DNA of 64,000 nucleotides from Gemmatimonadota bacterium (GTDB taxonomy: Bacteria; Gemmatimonadota; Gemmatimonadetes; Longimicrobiales; Gaopeijiaceae). This document shows, piece after piece, positions 19,266 through 27,723 of the stretch. The position numbers and the translations under genes are program-made. How positions within the stretch are numbered: position 1 is the first letter of the stretch; the number at the start of each line of letters is the position of its first letter. The notes under the pieces are model-generated. The model saw nothing but the letters and a program-made list of their open reading frames with translations. It was not told the origin of the DNA and did not search any database. The stretch covers positions 1 to 64,000 of the forward strand of contig JAPPNO010000123.1 in the NCBI GenBank assembly GCA_028873845.1, read 5' to 3'.

Positions 19266-20226
19266 ACGCCGTCCGGGCTCCGGCACCAGGCGGCTCGGGG
19301 TGCTCGGCACGCTGGTCCGGGACACCATTCACCGCTACGGCAGCGACCGGCCCGCCGAGGGGTGGGGCGGCATCGCGTATTCCCTCGTGGCCTTCGACGC
19401 GGTCGCCCCGCCGGGGTGGACGCTGGTTCCCCTGGTCAAGGTCGGTGGCGACCTGTACGACGACGCCACCGCCTGGCTGTGCTCATTCTCCCGGGTCGGC
19501 GACTCCGCATTCGTCCTGCGGGTTCCGGAACCCAACAACCGTGTCGAGCTGGTGTATTCCACGCCCTCCGACCGCACGGAGACCCTCACGGGAGGGGTGC
19601 CCGGATGGTCCGCCGCCGAAATGGGCGAAGCGCTGCCCGCCCTCGACGCGCTGTACGTGAACTTCATTGCCGGCTGGGAGCTGGATCTCGCGGCCGCGCG
19701 CCGCGTTCGCGCGGTCTTTCGCGGCCCCACATACGCGGACCTGCACTCCCTGTTCATGGACATCGGCGCTGACGGGCGCCGGCGTCCCCGCCCCCTGGCC
19801 GACGCCGAAGCGTGGGCCCGTTGTTTCGACACCGTGCAGATGAACCGCGACGAGTTCGCGCTCTTCGGTGGAGATGCCGGGGACCCATGGGCGGCCGCCG
19901 TGTGGGCCCTGGCCGGGCGCACCGGGACGATTGCCGTCACCCACGGAGACGACGGAGTGGAACTCATGACCACCGCCGCCCGGACCGGGCCCCCGCGGCA
20001 CCACCGTCTTCCCGTTCCGGACGGCCCCGCCCCCGGCGACCCCACCGGTTGCGGCGACATCTGGGGCGCCGCCTTCTTCGCCGGCACCCTCGGAGGGGAC
20101 GATCCCATCGTCGCCGCGACGAAAGCCAACCGCATGGCGCGCGGCAAGCTCCGATCCAGCGGCGCGGAGGCCTTCCGCACCTCCCTCGCCGCCCCCGAAT
20201 CTTCCCCCGCCTCGCGTGCGATGTAA
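19255..20226 (+). CDS. PfkB-family carbohydrate kinase-like protein
   Basis: Ribokinase-fold protein of about 323 residues. The C-terminal signature GDPTGCGDIWGAAFFAG matches the PfkB DTxGAGD catalytic loop with PTGCGD, so the catalytic Asp is kept. The N-terminal part RLGVLGTLVRDTI and WGGIAYSLVAFDAV resemble the substrate lid and GG motif. GTG starts are available at 19222, 19243 and 19255; I take 19255 because it gives the shortest overlap (11 nt) with the ROK kinase gene and no ATG exists. Substrate not deducible. Pairing with a ROK kinase suggests a small sugar-salvage operon behind lepA. Confidence 0.8.
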   Translation: MASERRPGSGTRRLGVLGTLVRDTIHRYGSDRPAEGWGGIAYSLVAFDAVAPPGWTLVPLVKVGGDLYDDATAWLCSFSRVGDSAFVLRVPEPNNRVELVYSTPSDRTETLTGGVPGWSAAEMGEALPALDALYVNFIAGWELDLAAARRVRAVFRGPTYADLHSLFMDIGADGRRRPRPLADAEAWARCFDTVQMNRDEFALFGGDAGDPWAAAVWALAGRTGTIAVTHGDDGVELMTTAARTGPPRHHRLPVPDGPAPGDPTGCGDIWGAAFFAGTLGGDDPIVAATKANRMARGKLRSSGAEAFRTSLAAPESSPASRAM

Positions 20227-20290
20227 TGAGAACATTACATTTTGTCATGTACGATATACACCCTGTACGGGTTGTCGACGGGTTCGTGAC
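20227..20290 (+). promoter_or_regulatory. AT-rich gap with inverted and direct repeats before the STAS/HATPase gene
   Basis: A short AT-rich stretch in otherwise GC-rich sequence. It contains TGTACGATATACA (TGTA/TACA inverted repeat) and a second TGTACG 15 bp after the first, plus TTGTCA just upstream. It probably carries the promoter or operator of the STAS/HATPase pair; exact boxes cannot be fixed from sequence alone. Confidence 0.35.
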
Positions 20291-21178
20291 GTGCGCGTGA
20301 TCGAGATCCCGGCTTCGCTCGACTATCGAAACATCGAGAGGCTGCTTGCGCGCATCGAGGTCGCCGAGACGGGTCCCGTCCTCTTCGACGCCCGCCGGCT
20401 GCGCTGGATCGATCCCAACGGGATGCTCGGACTGCTTGGCGCGGGAAAGGTGGCCGGGCAGGGCGGAAAGCGGCCGCGGATTTCCCTGCCGACCAGCATC
20501 GAGGTTGCCGGCTACCTCGAACGCATGGGCTTCCTGCGCGTTGCGGCCGGGACCTTCCAGCCGTTGCCGCGCCGGGTCCGGCGGCGGCCCGTCCGCGCCT
20601 CCGACGTACTGCTCGAGATCACCCCGATCACCACCAACTCGGATGTCCACGAGGTGGTCGACAGGGTGCAGGCACGCGCCGGCGCCATCCTGTCCCATAC
20701 GCTGGGGTATCCGCCGACCGCCGTGGTCCAGTTCTCGGTCATCCTGTCCGAGGTCTGTCAGAACATCGTCGAACATGCGGACGGGCCCGGCTGGGTCGCG
20801 GCCCAGTCCTACAACTGGACCCGGCGGCTGGGGCGGCATGTGGTGGTGATTGCCGTGTCGGACCTGGGCCGCGGTTTTCGTGCGTCGCTCACCGCTGAAC
20901 ACGCCGACCGCTTCGGTGACCGCTGGGGCGACGTGACCGCGCTCGAGGCCGCGTTCCTGCTCGGACTGACCCGGTTTCCGGACATCGGCCGGGGGCAGGG
21001 GATCCAGCAGATCCGCAAACAGGTCGCCCGCTGGAACGGCCTGCTGTCGGTCCGGAGCGGAACCGCCCGCATCGCGGACACTCCCGACTGGAGCCGCAAT
21101 CCCCCCGTCGAAGAGGGCCTCCGGCACTTCCCCGGCGCCCAGATCAACATCATTCTGCCCGAGCATTCCGGTGACTGA
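20291..21178 (+). CDS. STAS-like plus HATPase (GHKL) protein, partner-switching type
   Basis: A 295-residue cytoplasmic protein with two modules. Residues 1-100 (VLFDARRLRWIDPNGMLGLLG, then ERMGFLRV) look like a STAS/anti-anti-sigma fold. From about 130 there is a GHKL ATPase: N box SEVCQNIVEHADGPG, G1 box SDLGRGF, G2 box IGRGQGIQQIRKQV, and a last strand INIILPE. No phospho-acceptor His domain or sensor is present, so it is more like an RsbW/RsbT-type serine kinase or switch ATPase than a sensor kinase. Start is a GTG (20291 or 20297); the ORF-track start would overlap the previous gene. It overlaps the DUF4325 gene by 8 nt, so the two are co-translated. Confidence 0.7.
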   Translation: MRVIEIPASLDYRNIERLLARIEVAETGPVLFDARRLRWIDPNGMLGLLGAGKVAGQGGKRPRISLPTSIEVAGYLERMGFLRVAAGTFQPLPRRVRRRPVRASDVLLEITPITTNSDVHEVVDRVQARAGAILSHTLGYPPTAVVQFSVILSEVCQNIVEHADGPGWVAAQSYNWTRRLGRHVVVIAVSDLGRGFRASLTAEHADRFGDRWGDVTALEAAFLLGLTRFPDIGRGQGIQQIRKQVARWNGLLSVRSGTARIADTPDWSRNPPVEEGLRHFPGAQINIILPEHSGD

Positions 21179-21767
21179 GCGCCGCCACAGCGAGTTCCCC
21201 ATCGATCTGGAGGCGCTCATGAAGGGTCTTCAGGCGTCGCCGAACGCCGACCTGGTGACACGTCCGACGGGCAGGGCCGTGCGCGAGGCGATCGAGGCCG
21301 CGATCGCCGACTCGGCGCCCCACGTCGCCGTTTCGGTGATCGACTTCACGGGAGTGCGCGTCCTGGACTTCAGTTGCGCCGACGAGGTCGTCGCCCGGCT
21401 CCTGCTGCGCTACCTGCCGCCCGAACGTCCCGGCAACGTCTTCTTTCTCTTTCGCGGGGTGGAGGAGATACACGGCCACGCAGTCGCCGAAGTCCTCGCC
21501 AGGCACGGACTGGCCGCCGTCTGCGACTTCGGAGAAGGTGCCTTCGGGCTTCTCGGCTCGACGACGCGCGAGGAGCGCACCGCATGGTCCACGCTCGAGC
21601 GGAGGAAGCGGATCAGTGCCGGCATGTCGGCGTCGCTGCTCGGCTCCCGGGGCGATGCGATGCTGCACAGGCTTTCCGAACGAAGACTCGCCTACTTCGA
21701 CCCCGCCGGAAGCGCGTCGTCGCTCAGCGCTCTTGCGCGGCCGGTGCCGCCGCGGGACGAACCCTGA
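21171..21767 (+). CDS. STAS-like protein (DUF4325 type)
   Basis: 198 residues from a GTG whose reading overlaps the end of the HATPase gene. The middle block VSVIDFTGVRVLDFSCADEVVARLLLRYL matches the DUF4325 STAS-like pattern DFxGV...S.AD. Members of this family are often encoded next to a GHKL ATPase, as here, which suggests that the ATPase phosphorylates or binds it. The C-terminal 60 residues (EERTAWSTLERRKRISAGMSASLLG...) are charged helical and unlike a plain STAS domain. What the pair controls is not visible: no sigma factor, phosphatase or receptor gene is adjacent; a PLP enzyme gene follows after 19 bp. Confidence 0.65.
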   Translation: MTERRHSEFPIDLEALMKGLQASPNADLVTRPTGRAVREAIEAAIADSAPHVAVSVIDFTGVRVLDFSCADEVVARLLLRYLPPERPGNVFFLFRGVEEIHGHAVAEVLARHGLAAVCDFGEGAFGLLGSTTREERTAWSTLERRKRISAGMSASLLGSRGDAMLHRLSERRLAYFDPAGSASSLSALARPVPPRDEP

Positions 21768-21786
21768 CCGAACCAGAACGGAGAAC

Positions 21787-22986
21787 ATGATGAACACCGA
21801 CCCGAGCGTGAACGGCAACCTCGGCTTGGCAACCCGCGCGGTCCATGCGGGACAACCCCGGGCGCACCCGGGGGGCCCGGTCGTGGCTCCCATCGTGCGG
21901 AGCTCCACCTTCCACTGGTCCGGCCCCGGAGACGGCACCGATCTGCTCTACAGCCGGTACGGCAACAACCCCAACCAGCGCTCCGTCGCGGCCAGGATCG
22001 CCGCGCTGGAAGGCACCGAAACGGCGCTGGCGCTGGCCAGCGGCATGGCCGCGATCTCGATGACCCTGCTCGCGGCCACCCGCGCGGGCGACCACATCGT
22101 CTCCAGCCGCCACCTCTATGGCGCCACCCACGCACTGCTCTCGCACGAGCTGCCCCGGCGCGGCGTGACCACCACCTTCGTGGACCCCGCCGACCCCACC
22201 GCCTGGCGCGCTGCCGCGACCCCCGCCACCCGGGTCGTCCTCATCGAGCTGCCGACCAACCCCACCCTGCGCGTCTTCGACATCGGCCCGGCCCGCGACG
22301 CGGCGCGCTCCGCCGGCGCGATCCTCGCCGCCGACATGACCTTCGCCACCCCGGTGAACCTCCGCGCCGCCGAGCACGGCGTGGACGCGGTCATCCACTC
22401 GGCCACGAAGTACCTGGGAGGCCACTCCGACCTCATTGCGGGGGCGGTCGCGGGAAGCGCCGAACTCATCCACGGCGTCACGAAGATGATGAAGCTGTAC
22501 GGTGGGTCCATCGACCCGCAGACCGCCTGGCTGCTCGAACGCGGCATGCGCACCCTCCCGGCCAGGATGGAGCGGCACAACCGTACCGCGCTCGCTCTCG
22601 CAGAGTGGTTCACCGGGGTCGCGGGCGTCCGGCAGGTGATCCACCCGGGCCTGCCCGGCCACCCCGATCATGAATGCGCCGCCCGCATGCTCGACGGCTA
22701 CGGCGGAATGCTGTCCATCGTCCTCGAGGGCGGTGGCGTGGCCGCCGACCGATTCTGCGCCAACCTCGAGGTGGCCGCCGCGGCCCCGTCGCTGGGCGGC
22801 GTCGAAACCCTGGTCTCCCAGCCGCGGCACACCTCCCACGTGGACCTGTCACCGGCCGACCGGGAGGCTCTCGGAATCCCGGACGGCTTCGTGCGCATCT
22901 CGGTCGGGCTCGAGGACCTGGAGGACCTCAGGGCCGACTTCGCGAAGGCGGTCGTCGCGGCATCGGGCGCCCTCGCCCCCGGCTGA
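21787..22986 (+). CDS. Cystathionine gamma-synthase/gamma-lyase family PLP enzyme
   Basis: Cytosolic PLP-dependent enzyme of Cys/Met metabolism, acting on homoserine-derived or cystathionine substrates. 399 residues, normal for the family. Key blocks: LYSRYGNNPNQRSVAARIAAL, ASGMAAISMTLLA, LIELPTNPTLRVFDI, DMTFATPVN (PLP-contacting Asp), and the Schiff-base lysine in HSATKYLGGHSDLIAG; C-terminal SLGGVETLVSQPRHTSH and RISVGLEDLEDL. Two ATGs (21787, 21790) follow a GGAG. Synthase, gamma-lyase and methionine gamma-lyase cannot be told apart safely from sequence. Confidence 0.88.
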   Translation: MMNTDPSVNGNLGLATRAVHAGQPRAHPGGPVVAPIVRSSTFHWSGPGDGTDLLYSRYGNNPNQRSVAARIAALEGTETALALASGMAAISMTLLAATRAGDHIVSSRHLYGATHALLSHELPRRGVTTTFVDPADPTAWRAAATPATRVVLIELPTNPTLRVFDIGPARDAARSAGAILAADMTFATPVNLRAAEHGVDAVIHSATKYLGGHSDLIAGAVAGSAELIHGVTKMMKLYGGSIDPQTAWLLERGMRTLPARMERHNRTALALAEWFTGVAGVRQVIHPGLPGHPDHECAARMLDGYGGMLSIVLEGGGVAADRFCANLEVAAAAPSLGGVETLVSQPRHTSHVDLSPADREALGIPDGFVRISVGLEDLEDLRADFAKAVVAASGALAPG

Positions 22987-23004
22987 TCGCACTTCGGTCC
23001 GAAT

Positions 23005-23040
23005 CTGGTCAGAAAACCAGGCTAGCCGGAAAAGCTGGCC
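23005..23040. terminator. Hairpins between converging genes
   Basis: Between the PLP-enzyme gene and pruA. GGCTAGC (23020-23026) pairs with GCTGGCC (23034-23040) around CGGAAAA with one G-U pair; an alternative CTGG/CCAG hairpin (23005-23020) overlaps it. No long T tract follows on either strand, so rho-independent action is uncertain. Confidence 0.5.
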
Positions 23041-23070
23041 AGAATTGCCGACCCTCGCCGGATCCCGCTT

Positions 23071-24699
23071 CTACTCCGCTCCCATGAACGGATACCCCAC
23101 GCTCGTGGGCGGAACCAGGTTCTCCTTGATCGTCCTGGGCGACAGCCAGCGCATGATGTTGTACGCCGAGCCCGCCTTGTCGTTCGTCCCCGAGGCGCGC
23201 CCGCCCCCGAAGGGCTGCTGCCCGACCACCGCACCGGTGGGCTTGTCGTTGATGTAGAAATTGCCGGCTGCGTTGCGCAGCCTCTCCAGCGCCTCGCGCA
23301 CCCCCCGGCGATCCTGCGAGAACACCGCTCCCGTCAGCGCATACGGCGACGTGGAATCGACGACGTCCAGCGTCTCCGGCCAGGCGTTGTCCGGGTACAC
23401 GTAGATCGACATGACCGGGCCGAAGATCTCGTCGCACATCGTCTCGTGGCCGGGTGTCTTCGCCCGAATCAGCGTGGGACGTATGAAGAAGCCGTCCCCG
23501 TCCGAGTACTCGCCCCCCGCGATCACCTCGGCGTCCGGGCTGGCCTTGGCCCGGTCGATGTAGCCGGTGATCGAGTCGAAGCCCCACCTGTCGATGACGG
23601 CGTTGACGAAGTTGCGGAAGTCCATCGGGTCTCCCATGGCCAGCGCGTCCGTCTCGGCGACCAGGTCGTCGCCGATCTCCCTCCAGAGCGACGCGGGAAC
23701 GTAGGCCCGCGACGCCGCCGAACACTTCTGTCCCTGGTACTCGAAGGAACCCCGCACGATCGCGGTCCGGAGTGCGGCCGCGTCGGCGCTCGGGTGCGCC
23801 ACGATGAAGTCCTTCCCGCCGGTCTCGCCCACCAGCCGCGGGTAGGACCGGTAGCGGGCGATGTTCCTGCCCACGGTGGTCCACAGCGACTGGAACACCC
23901 CGGTCGAGCCCGTGAAGTGCAGCCCGGCGAAGTCGCGGTGATCCGTTGCCGCGGCGGTGATTTCGACGGGATCGCCCGGCACGAAGTTGATGACCCCCGG
24001 CGGCAGCCCGGCCTCCTCCAGGAGCTTGTACGTGTAGTAGCCCGAAAGCACCGCGGTCTTGGACGGCTTCCACAGCACGCCGCACCCGACCATGGCGGGG
24101 GTCCCGGCCAGGTTGGCCCCGATCGCCGTGAAGTTGAAGGGGCTGACCGCGTACACGAAGCCCTCCAGCGGCCGGTACTCGAGCCGGTTCCACACACCCT
24201 TCTCGGAGACGGGCTGCTGGCCGAAGACCTGCTCGGCGAAGTGCGCGCCGAAGCGGAAGAAGTCGATGATCTCGCAGGCGGAATCGATCTCGGCCTGGAA
24301 GGCGTTCTTGCTCTGGCCCAGCATGGTGGCCGCGTTCAGGGTGGAGCGCCACGTGGTCGACAGCAGCTCGGCCGCCTTGAGGAAAACGGCCGCGCGGTCC
24401 TCCCAGGGCCAGGACGCCCACTCCCGGCGCGCCTCCAGCGTGTTCGCGATCGCCCGGTTCGCCTCTTCGGCGCCTCCCTCGTGCCACACGCCCAGGCGCA
24501 GCCCGTGATCGTGCGGGGCGCGGATCGGGTGGGTCTTTCCCGTGCGGATCTCCTCACCCCCGATGATGATGGGAATGTCCGCGTCCCGGTCGGCCATCGA
24601 CAGCAGGGCGGACTTCAGTTCGGCACGTTCGGGAGTGCACGGCGCGTAGGAAAGGACGGGCTCGTTTACGGCGGCGGGTACGCGAATGGATCCGGACAT
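23071..24699 (-). CDS. pruA: L-glutamate gamma-semialdehyde dehydrogenase (1-pyrroline-5-carboxylate dehydrogenase)
   Basis: NAD-dependent oxidation of glutamate gamma-semialdehyde to glutamate, the second step of proline breakdown. The ATG at 24699 (MSGSIRVPAAVNEPVLSY) gives 542 residues, the normal length of the monofunctional type found in eukaryotes and several bacterial phyla. Catalytic Glu lies in RLVGETGGKDFIVAHP and catalytic Cys in YQGQKCSAASRAYVP; the NAD fold shows FTGSTGVFQSLW. QQPFGGGRASGTNDKAGS is the usual C-terminal block. No proline dehydrogenase gene is nearby. The track ORF start 64 codons upstream lacks family homology. Confidence 0.93.
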   Translation of the reverse strand: MSGSIRVPAAVNEPVLSYAPCTPERAELKSALLSMADRDADIPIIIGGEEIRTGKTHPIRAPHDHGLRLGVWHEGGAEEANRAIANTLEARREWASWPWEDRAAVFLKAAELLSTTWRSTLNAATMLGQSKNAFQAEIDSACEIIDFFRFGAHFAEQVFGQQPVSEKGVWNRLEYRPLEGFVYAVSPFNFTAIGANLAGTPAMVGCGVLWKPSKTAVLSGYYTYKLLEEAGLPPGVINFVPGDPVEITAAATDHRDFAGLHFTGSTGVFQSLWTTVGRNIARYRSYPRLVGETGGKDFIVAHPSADAAALRTAIVRGSFEYQGQKCSAASRAYVPASLWREIGDDLVAETDALAMGDPMDFRNFVNAVIDRWGFDSITGYIDRAKASPDAEVIAGGEYSDGDGFFIRPTLIRAKTPGHETMCDEIFGPVMSIYVYPDNAWPETLDVVDSTSPYALTGAVFSQDRRGVREALERLRNAAGNFYINDKPTGAVVGQQPFGGGRASGTNDKAGSAYNIMRWLSPRTIKENLVPPTSVGYPFMGAE

Positions 24700-24853
24700 G
24701 GGCTCTTTCGGGTTCCTGGTTGGCGGGAGCGTCCGAAAGGGCCGAGCGAACGGGCAAGCTGCGCCCGCCTGTCGCATCTCCTGCTCACGCGGGAGCTTGT
24801 CACCGTAACGGTCCGGGTCGGACGCGCACTTCCGGCTTTCGTTTCGGACCGGA

Positions 24854-24882
24854 ATCGCACGCAATCTCACGCGGCCCGTCAA
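24854..24882 (-). promoter_or_regulatory. Possible pruA promoter
   Basis: On the minus strand, TTGACG (24882-24877) and TGCGAT (24859-24854) are 17 bp apart, about 155 bp before the pruA ATG. The -35 is good, the -10 is poor and differs from the TACCTT seen elsewhere. Confidence 0.3.
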
Positions 24883-24971
24883 GTTGCGCAACCGGGGTGG
24901 ACGGGCACCGCGCGGGGACCGGCCGCAGGGCGTTCCCGAGGCTCCCCGTCCCCGCCGTCATGTCCCCGCCG

Positions 24972-25001
24972 TTGACCTTCCGGAAGCCGCCGCGGTACCT
25001 T
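24972..25001 (+). promoter_or_regulatory. Probable mrp promoter
   Basis: TTGACC (24972-24977), 18-bp spacer, TACCTT (24996-25001). Identical hexamers and spacing to the lepA promoter. The mrp ATG lies 155 bp downstream, leaving a fairly long leader. Confidence 0.55.
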
Positions 25002-25156
25002 CACTTCCGGTTTCCGGCGGAATCTCCGCCACAATCGGCCGGCGATGCACCCGGATACGGTCGAGCGACCATCGTTCACGTTCAGGGAGGGGATCGCACG
25101 GCGCCTCCGGGTTTCCGTCCCCGAGGCGTCGGCCGTCGAATCCCGGAGAGCTGCAA

Positions 25157-26362
25157 ATGAGCAACAGCGGACTTGTGGACGCGGTGACCCGTGCGCTGGG
25201 CGGCGTGGTCAACCCGGCCGCGGGCCAGGACGTCATCGCCTGCGGCCAGGTCGCCGGCGTAACCGTCGACGAGCGGGGCAACGCGCGTTTCGTGTTCTCG
25301 CTCCGTCGCGGCGATCCCGGGTCACTGGTACGGGAGGCGCGGGCTGCAGCCGAGGCGGTGGACGGAATCAGCGCGGTCAAGGTGGATGTGCGCCTTCCGC
25401 AGAGCCCCGCGGCCGCGGAGCAGGAGACCGGCGCCGACGCACGGTCCAGGGAGGCCACTCGTCCGGCGGCCCCTGAATCCACGCCGTCCGGGCCGTCGCG
25501 CCGACCCCTTTCCAGGCAACCCCCCAAACGCGGGCTGCAGCCGGGATCGGTCCCCGCACCGACCCCCAGCCCCGGCGTACTGGCTGGAGTCAAGCGCATC
25601 GTCGCGATCAGTTCGGGCAAGGGTGGAGTCGGCAAGTCGATGGTGGCCACCAACCTGGCCGCCCATGCGGCGTCCCGTGGCCTGACGGTGGGACTGATGG
25701 ACGCCGACATCTACGGCCCCAACATCCCCGTCATGTTCGGCGAGGAGCGGCGCCCGGCGGTGACCGGCGCAAAGGGCTCCGAGATGATTGTGCCGCTCGA
25801 ATCGCATGGCGTCCGCCTCATGAGTCTCGGCTTCCTGCTCGAGCGCGAACAGCCCGCGATCATGAGGGGGCCCCTCATCGCGGGCATCCTCAAACAGTTC
25901 ATGGAGCAGGTGTCGTGGGGTCGGCTCGACCTGATGATCGTCGACATGCCCCCCGGCACCGGCGACGCGCAGCTGTCGCTGGTCCAGACGGTCGAACTGG
26001 ATGGCGCCCTGATGGTCACCACGCCGCAGAAGGTCGCGACCGGCGATGTGCGCCGCGGCGTCAAGATGTTCGAACGGGTGAACACGCGCGTGATGGGGAT
26101 CGTCGAAAACATGTGCGGCTTCCGGATCCCGGGCACGGGAGAGGTCCTCGATCTGTTCGGGCGTGGTGGCGGCGAAGACCTGGCCCGAGAGCTTTCGGTG
26201 CCGTTTCTCGGCCGGGTCCCGCTGGACATGGCGGTTCGGGAGGCCGGCGACCAGGGGCGGCCGACGGTGCTGTCGGCACCCGGGTCCGACGCGGGCCTGG
26301 CGCTGGCGCGGATCGGCGACGACCTGCTGGCTGCTCTGGACGGGTTGCCGGCGCGGCGATAG
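25157..26362 (+). CDS. mrp: Mrp/NBP35-family iron-sulfur cluster carrier ATPase
   Basis: P-loop scaffold that delivers Fe-S clusters to target proteins. The ATG at 25157 has GGAG 9 bp upstream; 401 residues. N-terminal MIP18-like (DUF59) domain (DAVTRALGGVVNPAAGQD to about residue 85), then a Pro/Arg-rich linker, then the ATPase with deviant Walker A SSGKGGVGKSMVATNLA, LMDADIYGPNIPVMFG, and IVDMPPGTGDAQLSL. The usual cluster-binding CxxC after GIVENM is missing: here the sequence reads ENMCGFRIPGTGEVLDLFG, with one Cys only. It therefore may bind cluster differently or have lost that role. Confidence 0.9.
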   Translation: MSNSGLVDAVTRALGGVVNPAAGQDVIACGQVAGVTVDERGNARFVFSLRRGDPGSLVREARAAAEAVDGISAVKVDVRLPQSPAAAEQETGADARSREATRPAAPESTPSGPSRRPLSRQPPKRGLQPGSVPAPTPSPGVLAGVKRIVAISSGKGGVGKSMVATNLAAHAASRGLTVGLMDADIYGPNIPVMFGEERRPAVTGAKGSEMIVPLESHGVRLMSLGFLLEREQPAIMRGPLIAGILKQFMEQVSWGRLDLMIVDMPPGTGDAQLSLVQTVELDGALMVTTPQKVATGDVRRGVKMFERVNTRVMGIVENMCGFRIPGTGEVLDLFGRGGGEDLARELSVPFLGRVPLDMAVREAGDQGRPTVLSAPGSDAGLALARIGDDLLAALDGLPARR

Positions 26363-26419
26363 ACGGGCGGACTACCCTCCCGCCCAACCCAGGGGTGGCC
26401 TCGGCTGGTCGGCGTGGGA

Positions 26420-26659
26420 CTATTCCCGCTCCAGCCAGCGACGATCCTTCGCGGAAAGAACCCCGCGGTTGCCCTTCGCCCACGCCCACAGCTTGAGGGC
26501 CGCCCATCCCAGCAACATCACGGGAGCGACCTTGAACAGCAGGAACCCTGCGATTCCGAGGGTGATTCCAAGCAGGTACCCCACGACCGAGAGCACGATC
26601 CAGACCGCCACGATGCTCACGATGCCCACCGCCAGGAATGTCAACAGGGTTCCGATCAT
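26420..26659 (-). CDS. Small membrane protein, unknown function
   Basis: 79 residues from the ATG at 26659, which has an excellent GGGAGGT Shine-Dalgarno five bases upstream; the track start eight codons earlier is less likely. Two hydrophobic spans (TLLTFLAVGIVSIVAVWIVLSVV and ITLGIAGFLLFKVAPVMLLG) are followed by a basic cytoplasmic tail KGNRGVLSAKDRRWLERE. I do not recognise a family. It converges on mrp with 57 bp between and lies downstream of the terminator at 26748. Confidence 0.7.
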   Translation of the reverse strand: MIGTLLTFLAVGIVSIVAVWIVLSVVGYLLGITLGIAGFLLFKVAPVMLLGWAALKLWAWAKGNRGVLSAKDRRWLERE

Positions 26660-26747
26660 GCTACCTCCCAAGAAGCCCGGCACCGTGCCGAGCCGGGGAT
26701 TCCGGGCGTGAAACGGTGCGTCTGGTCACTTGTCTATAATAACAACT

Positions 26748-26783
26748 CCGGCAGCCCGTGGATCAATCCCCGCGGGCTCCCGG
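26748..26783 (-). terminator. Intrinsic terminator after the beta-repeat protein gene
   Basis: On the minus strand a GC-rich stem (CCGGGAGCCCG... against CGGGCTGCCGG, with small bulges) is followed by AGTTGTTATTATAG, a T-rich tail. It sits 44 bp past the stop of the gene ending at 26827. A related palindrome occurs at 46589-46633. Confidence 0.7.
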
Positions 26784-26826
26784 GGCGGCGCACCTCCTGG
26801 CCGGCGAGTCCGGCAGGGTAGTGCGT

Positions 26827-27723
26827 TCAGCGAATCCACTCCAGGTCGACGCTGCCCAGAACGGCGGTGATCTCGATTTCGACCTTGTGCTCCGCGTTTT
26901 CCCAGTTGTCCGACTGGTAGGCCTTCCCCCGCTTCCTGAGTCCCCCGGTTTCGATGGAGGCCAGGAAGCTGTCCGGCCGCCGCAGCCGGACCCCGAGCGA
27001 CCTGGGGATCTGGAGTTCCAGCGCGCCCAACCCCATGGACACGACCAGGTGCCCGTCCCGTTCCCACACGCCGTCCAATCGCAGGGTCACCGACCCCAGT
27101 CCGGACTTCACCGTGATCTGATCCGCGTTGAGGTTGCCCAGGCCGTGCACGTGAAGGTCCGCGGCTCCGACGTTGATGGCGGCCGATTCCATGCGCTCCG
27201 GGTTCGCTTCGCCGGCCCGGATCACCGATTCCGACGCTCCCGTGTTGACCACCAGCTTCCGCACGCCCAGGCCGGTCAGGTCCAGCTCGGCCCGCCCGGC
27301 TCCGAAGTTCAACTCGAGCTCCATGGGGACGCCCGCGGCGAGTTCCAGCTCCAGCGACGCTTCGGCGGGCCACTTGCCGAAATCGGAGTTTCGGGTCTCG
27401 ATGGCGGAGAGTCCCACCTCCAGCCGCCCGTTCGCGTACTCGGTCTTCGGGACGGCCCAGTTCTCATCGAAGTGGAAGAGAGCATTGTAGAGTTCGCCGT
27501 CGTCGCCGCGCCGCACCGTGAGGACTCCCGCGCCGTACTCCACCGTCACGCGCAGGTCTTCCTCATGGGTCAACTGCCGGGCGGCGGTCAGGGTCTTCCA
27601 GCGCTGTGCGTCCAGATCGGCCGGGCCCGCCAGACCTGCAACGGCCAGCATCGCTCCGGCGAGCACGCTCCGCGTCATCCTGCGCGGTGCCGCCTCGCGG
27701 CCGCATCCGTACCGTCTCACCAT
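26827..27723 (-). CDS. Secreted beta-rich protein (LiaF/DUF2154-like or adhesin-like fold)
   Basis: 298 residues, exported: after MTRSVLAGAMLAVAGLAGPADLDAQ the mature part is almost all beta strand, with repeating phrases such as VRKLVVNTGASESVIRAGE, SAAINVGAADLHVHGLGN and KSGLGSVTLRLDG. Such stacked-strand repeats are seen in LiaF C-terminal (DUF2154) and DUF4097-type putative adhesins. The first ATG (27723) overlaps the upstream gene by 7 nt; a second ATG at 27678 starts the signal peptide directly. It is the last gene of a three-gene set with an anti-sigma-like and a bactofilin-like protein and is followed by a terminator. Likely an envelope sensor or surface protein; no catalytic residues seen. 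Confidence 0.7.
   Translation of the reverse strand: MVRRYGCGREAAPRRMTRSVLAGAMLAVAGLAGPADLDAQRWKTLTAARQLTHEEDLRVTVEYGAGVLTVRRGDDGELYNALFHFDENWAVPKTEYANGRLEVGLSAIETRNSDFGKWPAEASLELELAAGVPMELELNFGAGRAELDLTGLGVRKLVVNTGASESVIRAGEANPERMESAAINVGAADLHVHGLGNLNADQITVKSGLGSVTLRLDGVWERDGHLVVSMGLGALELQIPRSLGVRLRRPDSFLASIETGGLRKRGKAYQSDNWENAEHKVEIEITAVLGSVDLEWIR

Larger units (their letters stand above)
24700..25156. other. Divergent intergenic region, pruA / mrp
   Basis: 457 bp with no supported gene. It holds the mrp promoter (24972-25001) and a weaker candidate for pruA. ORFs listed across it (24720..25160 and others) lack a ribosome binding site or any recognisable protein and look like GC-skew shadows. 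Confidence 0.6.
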
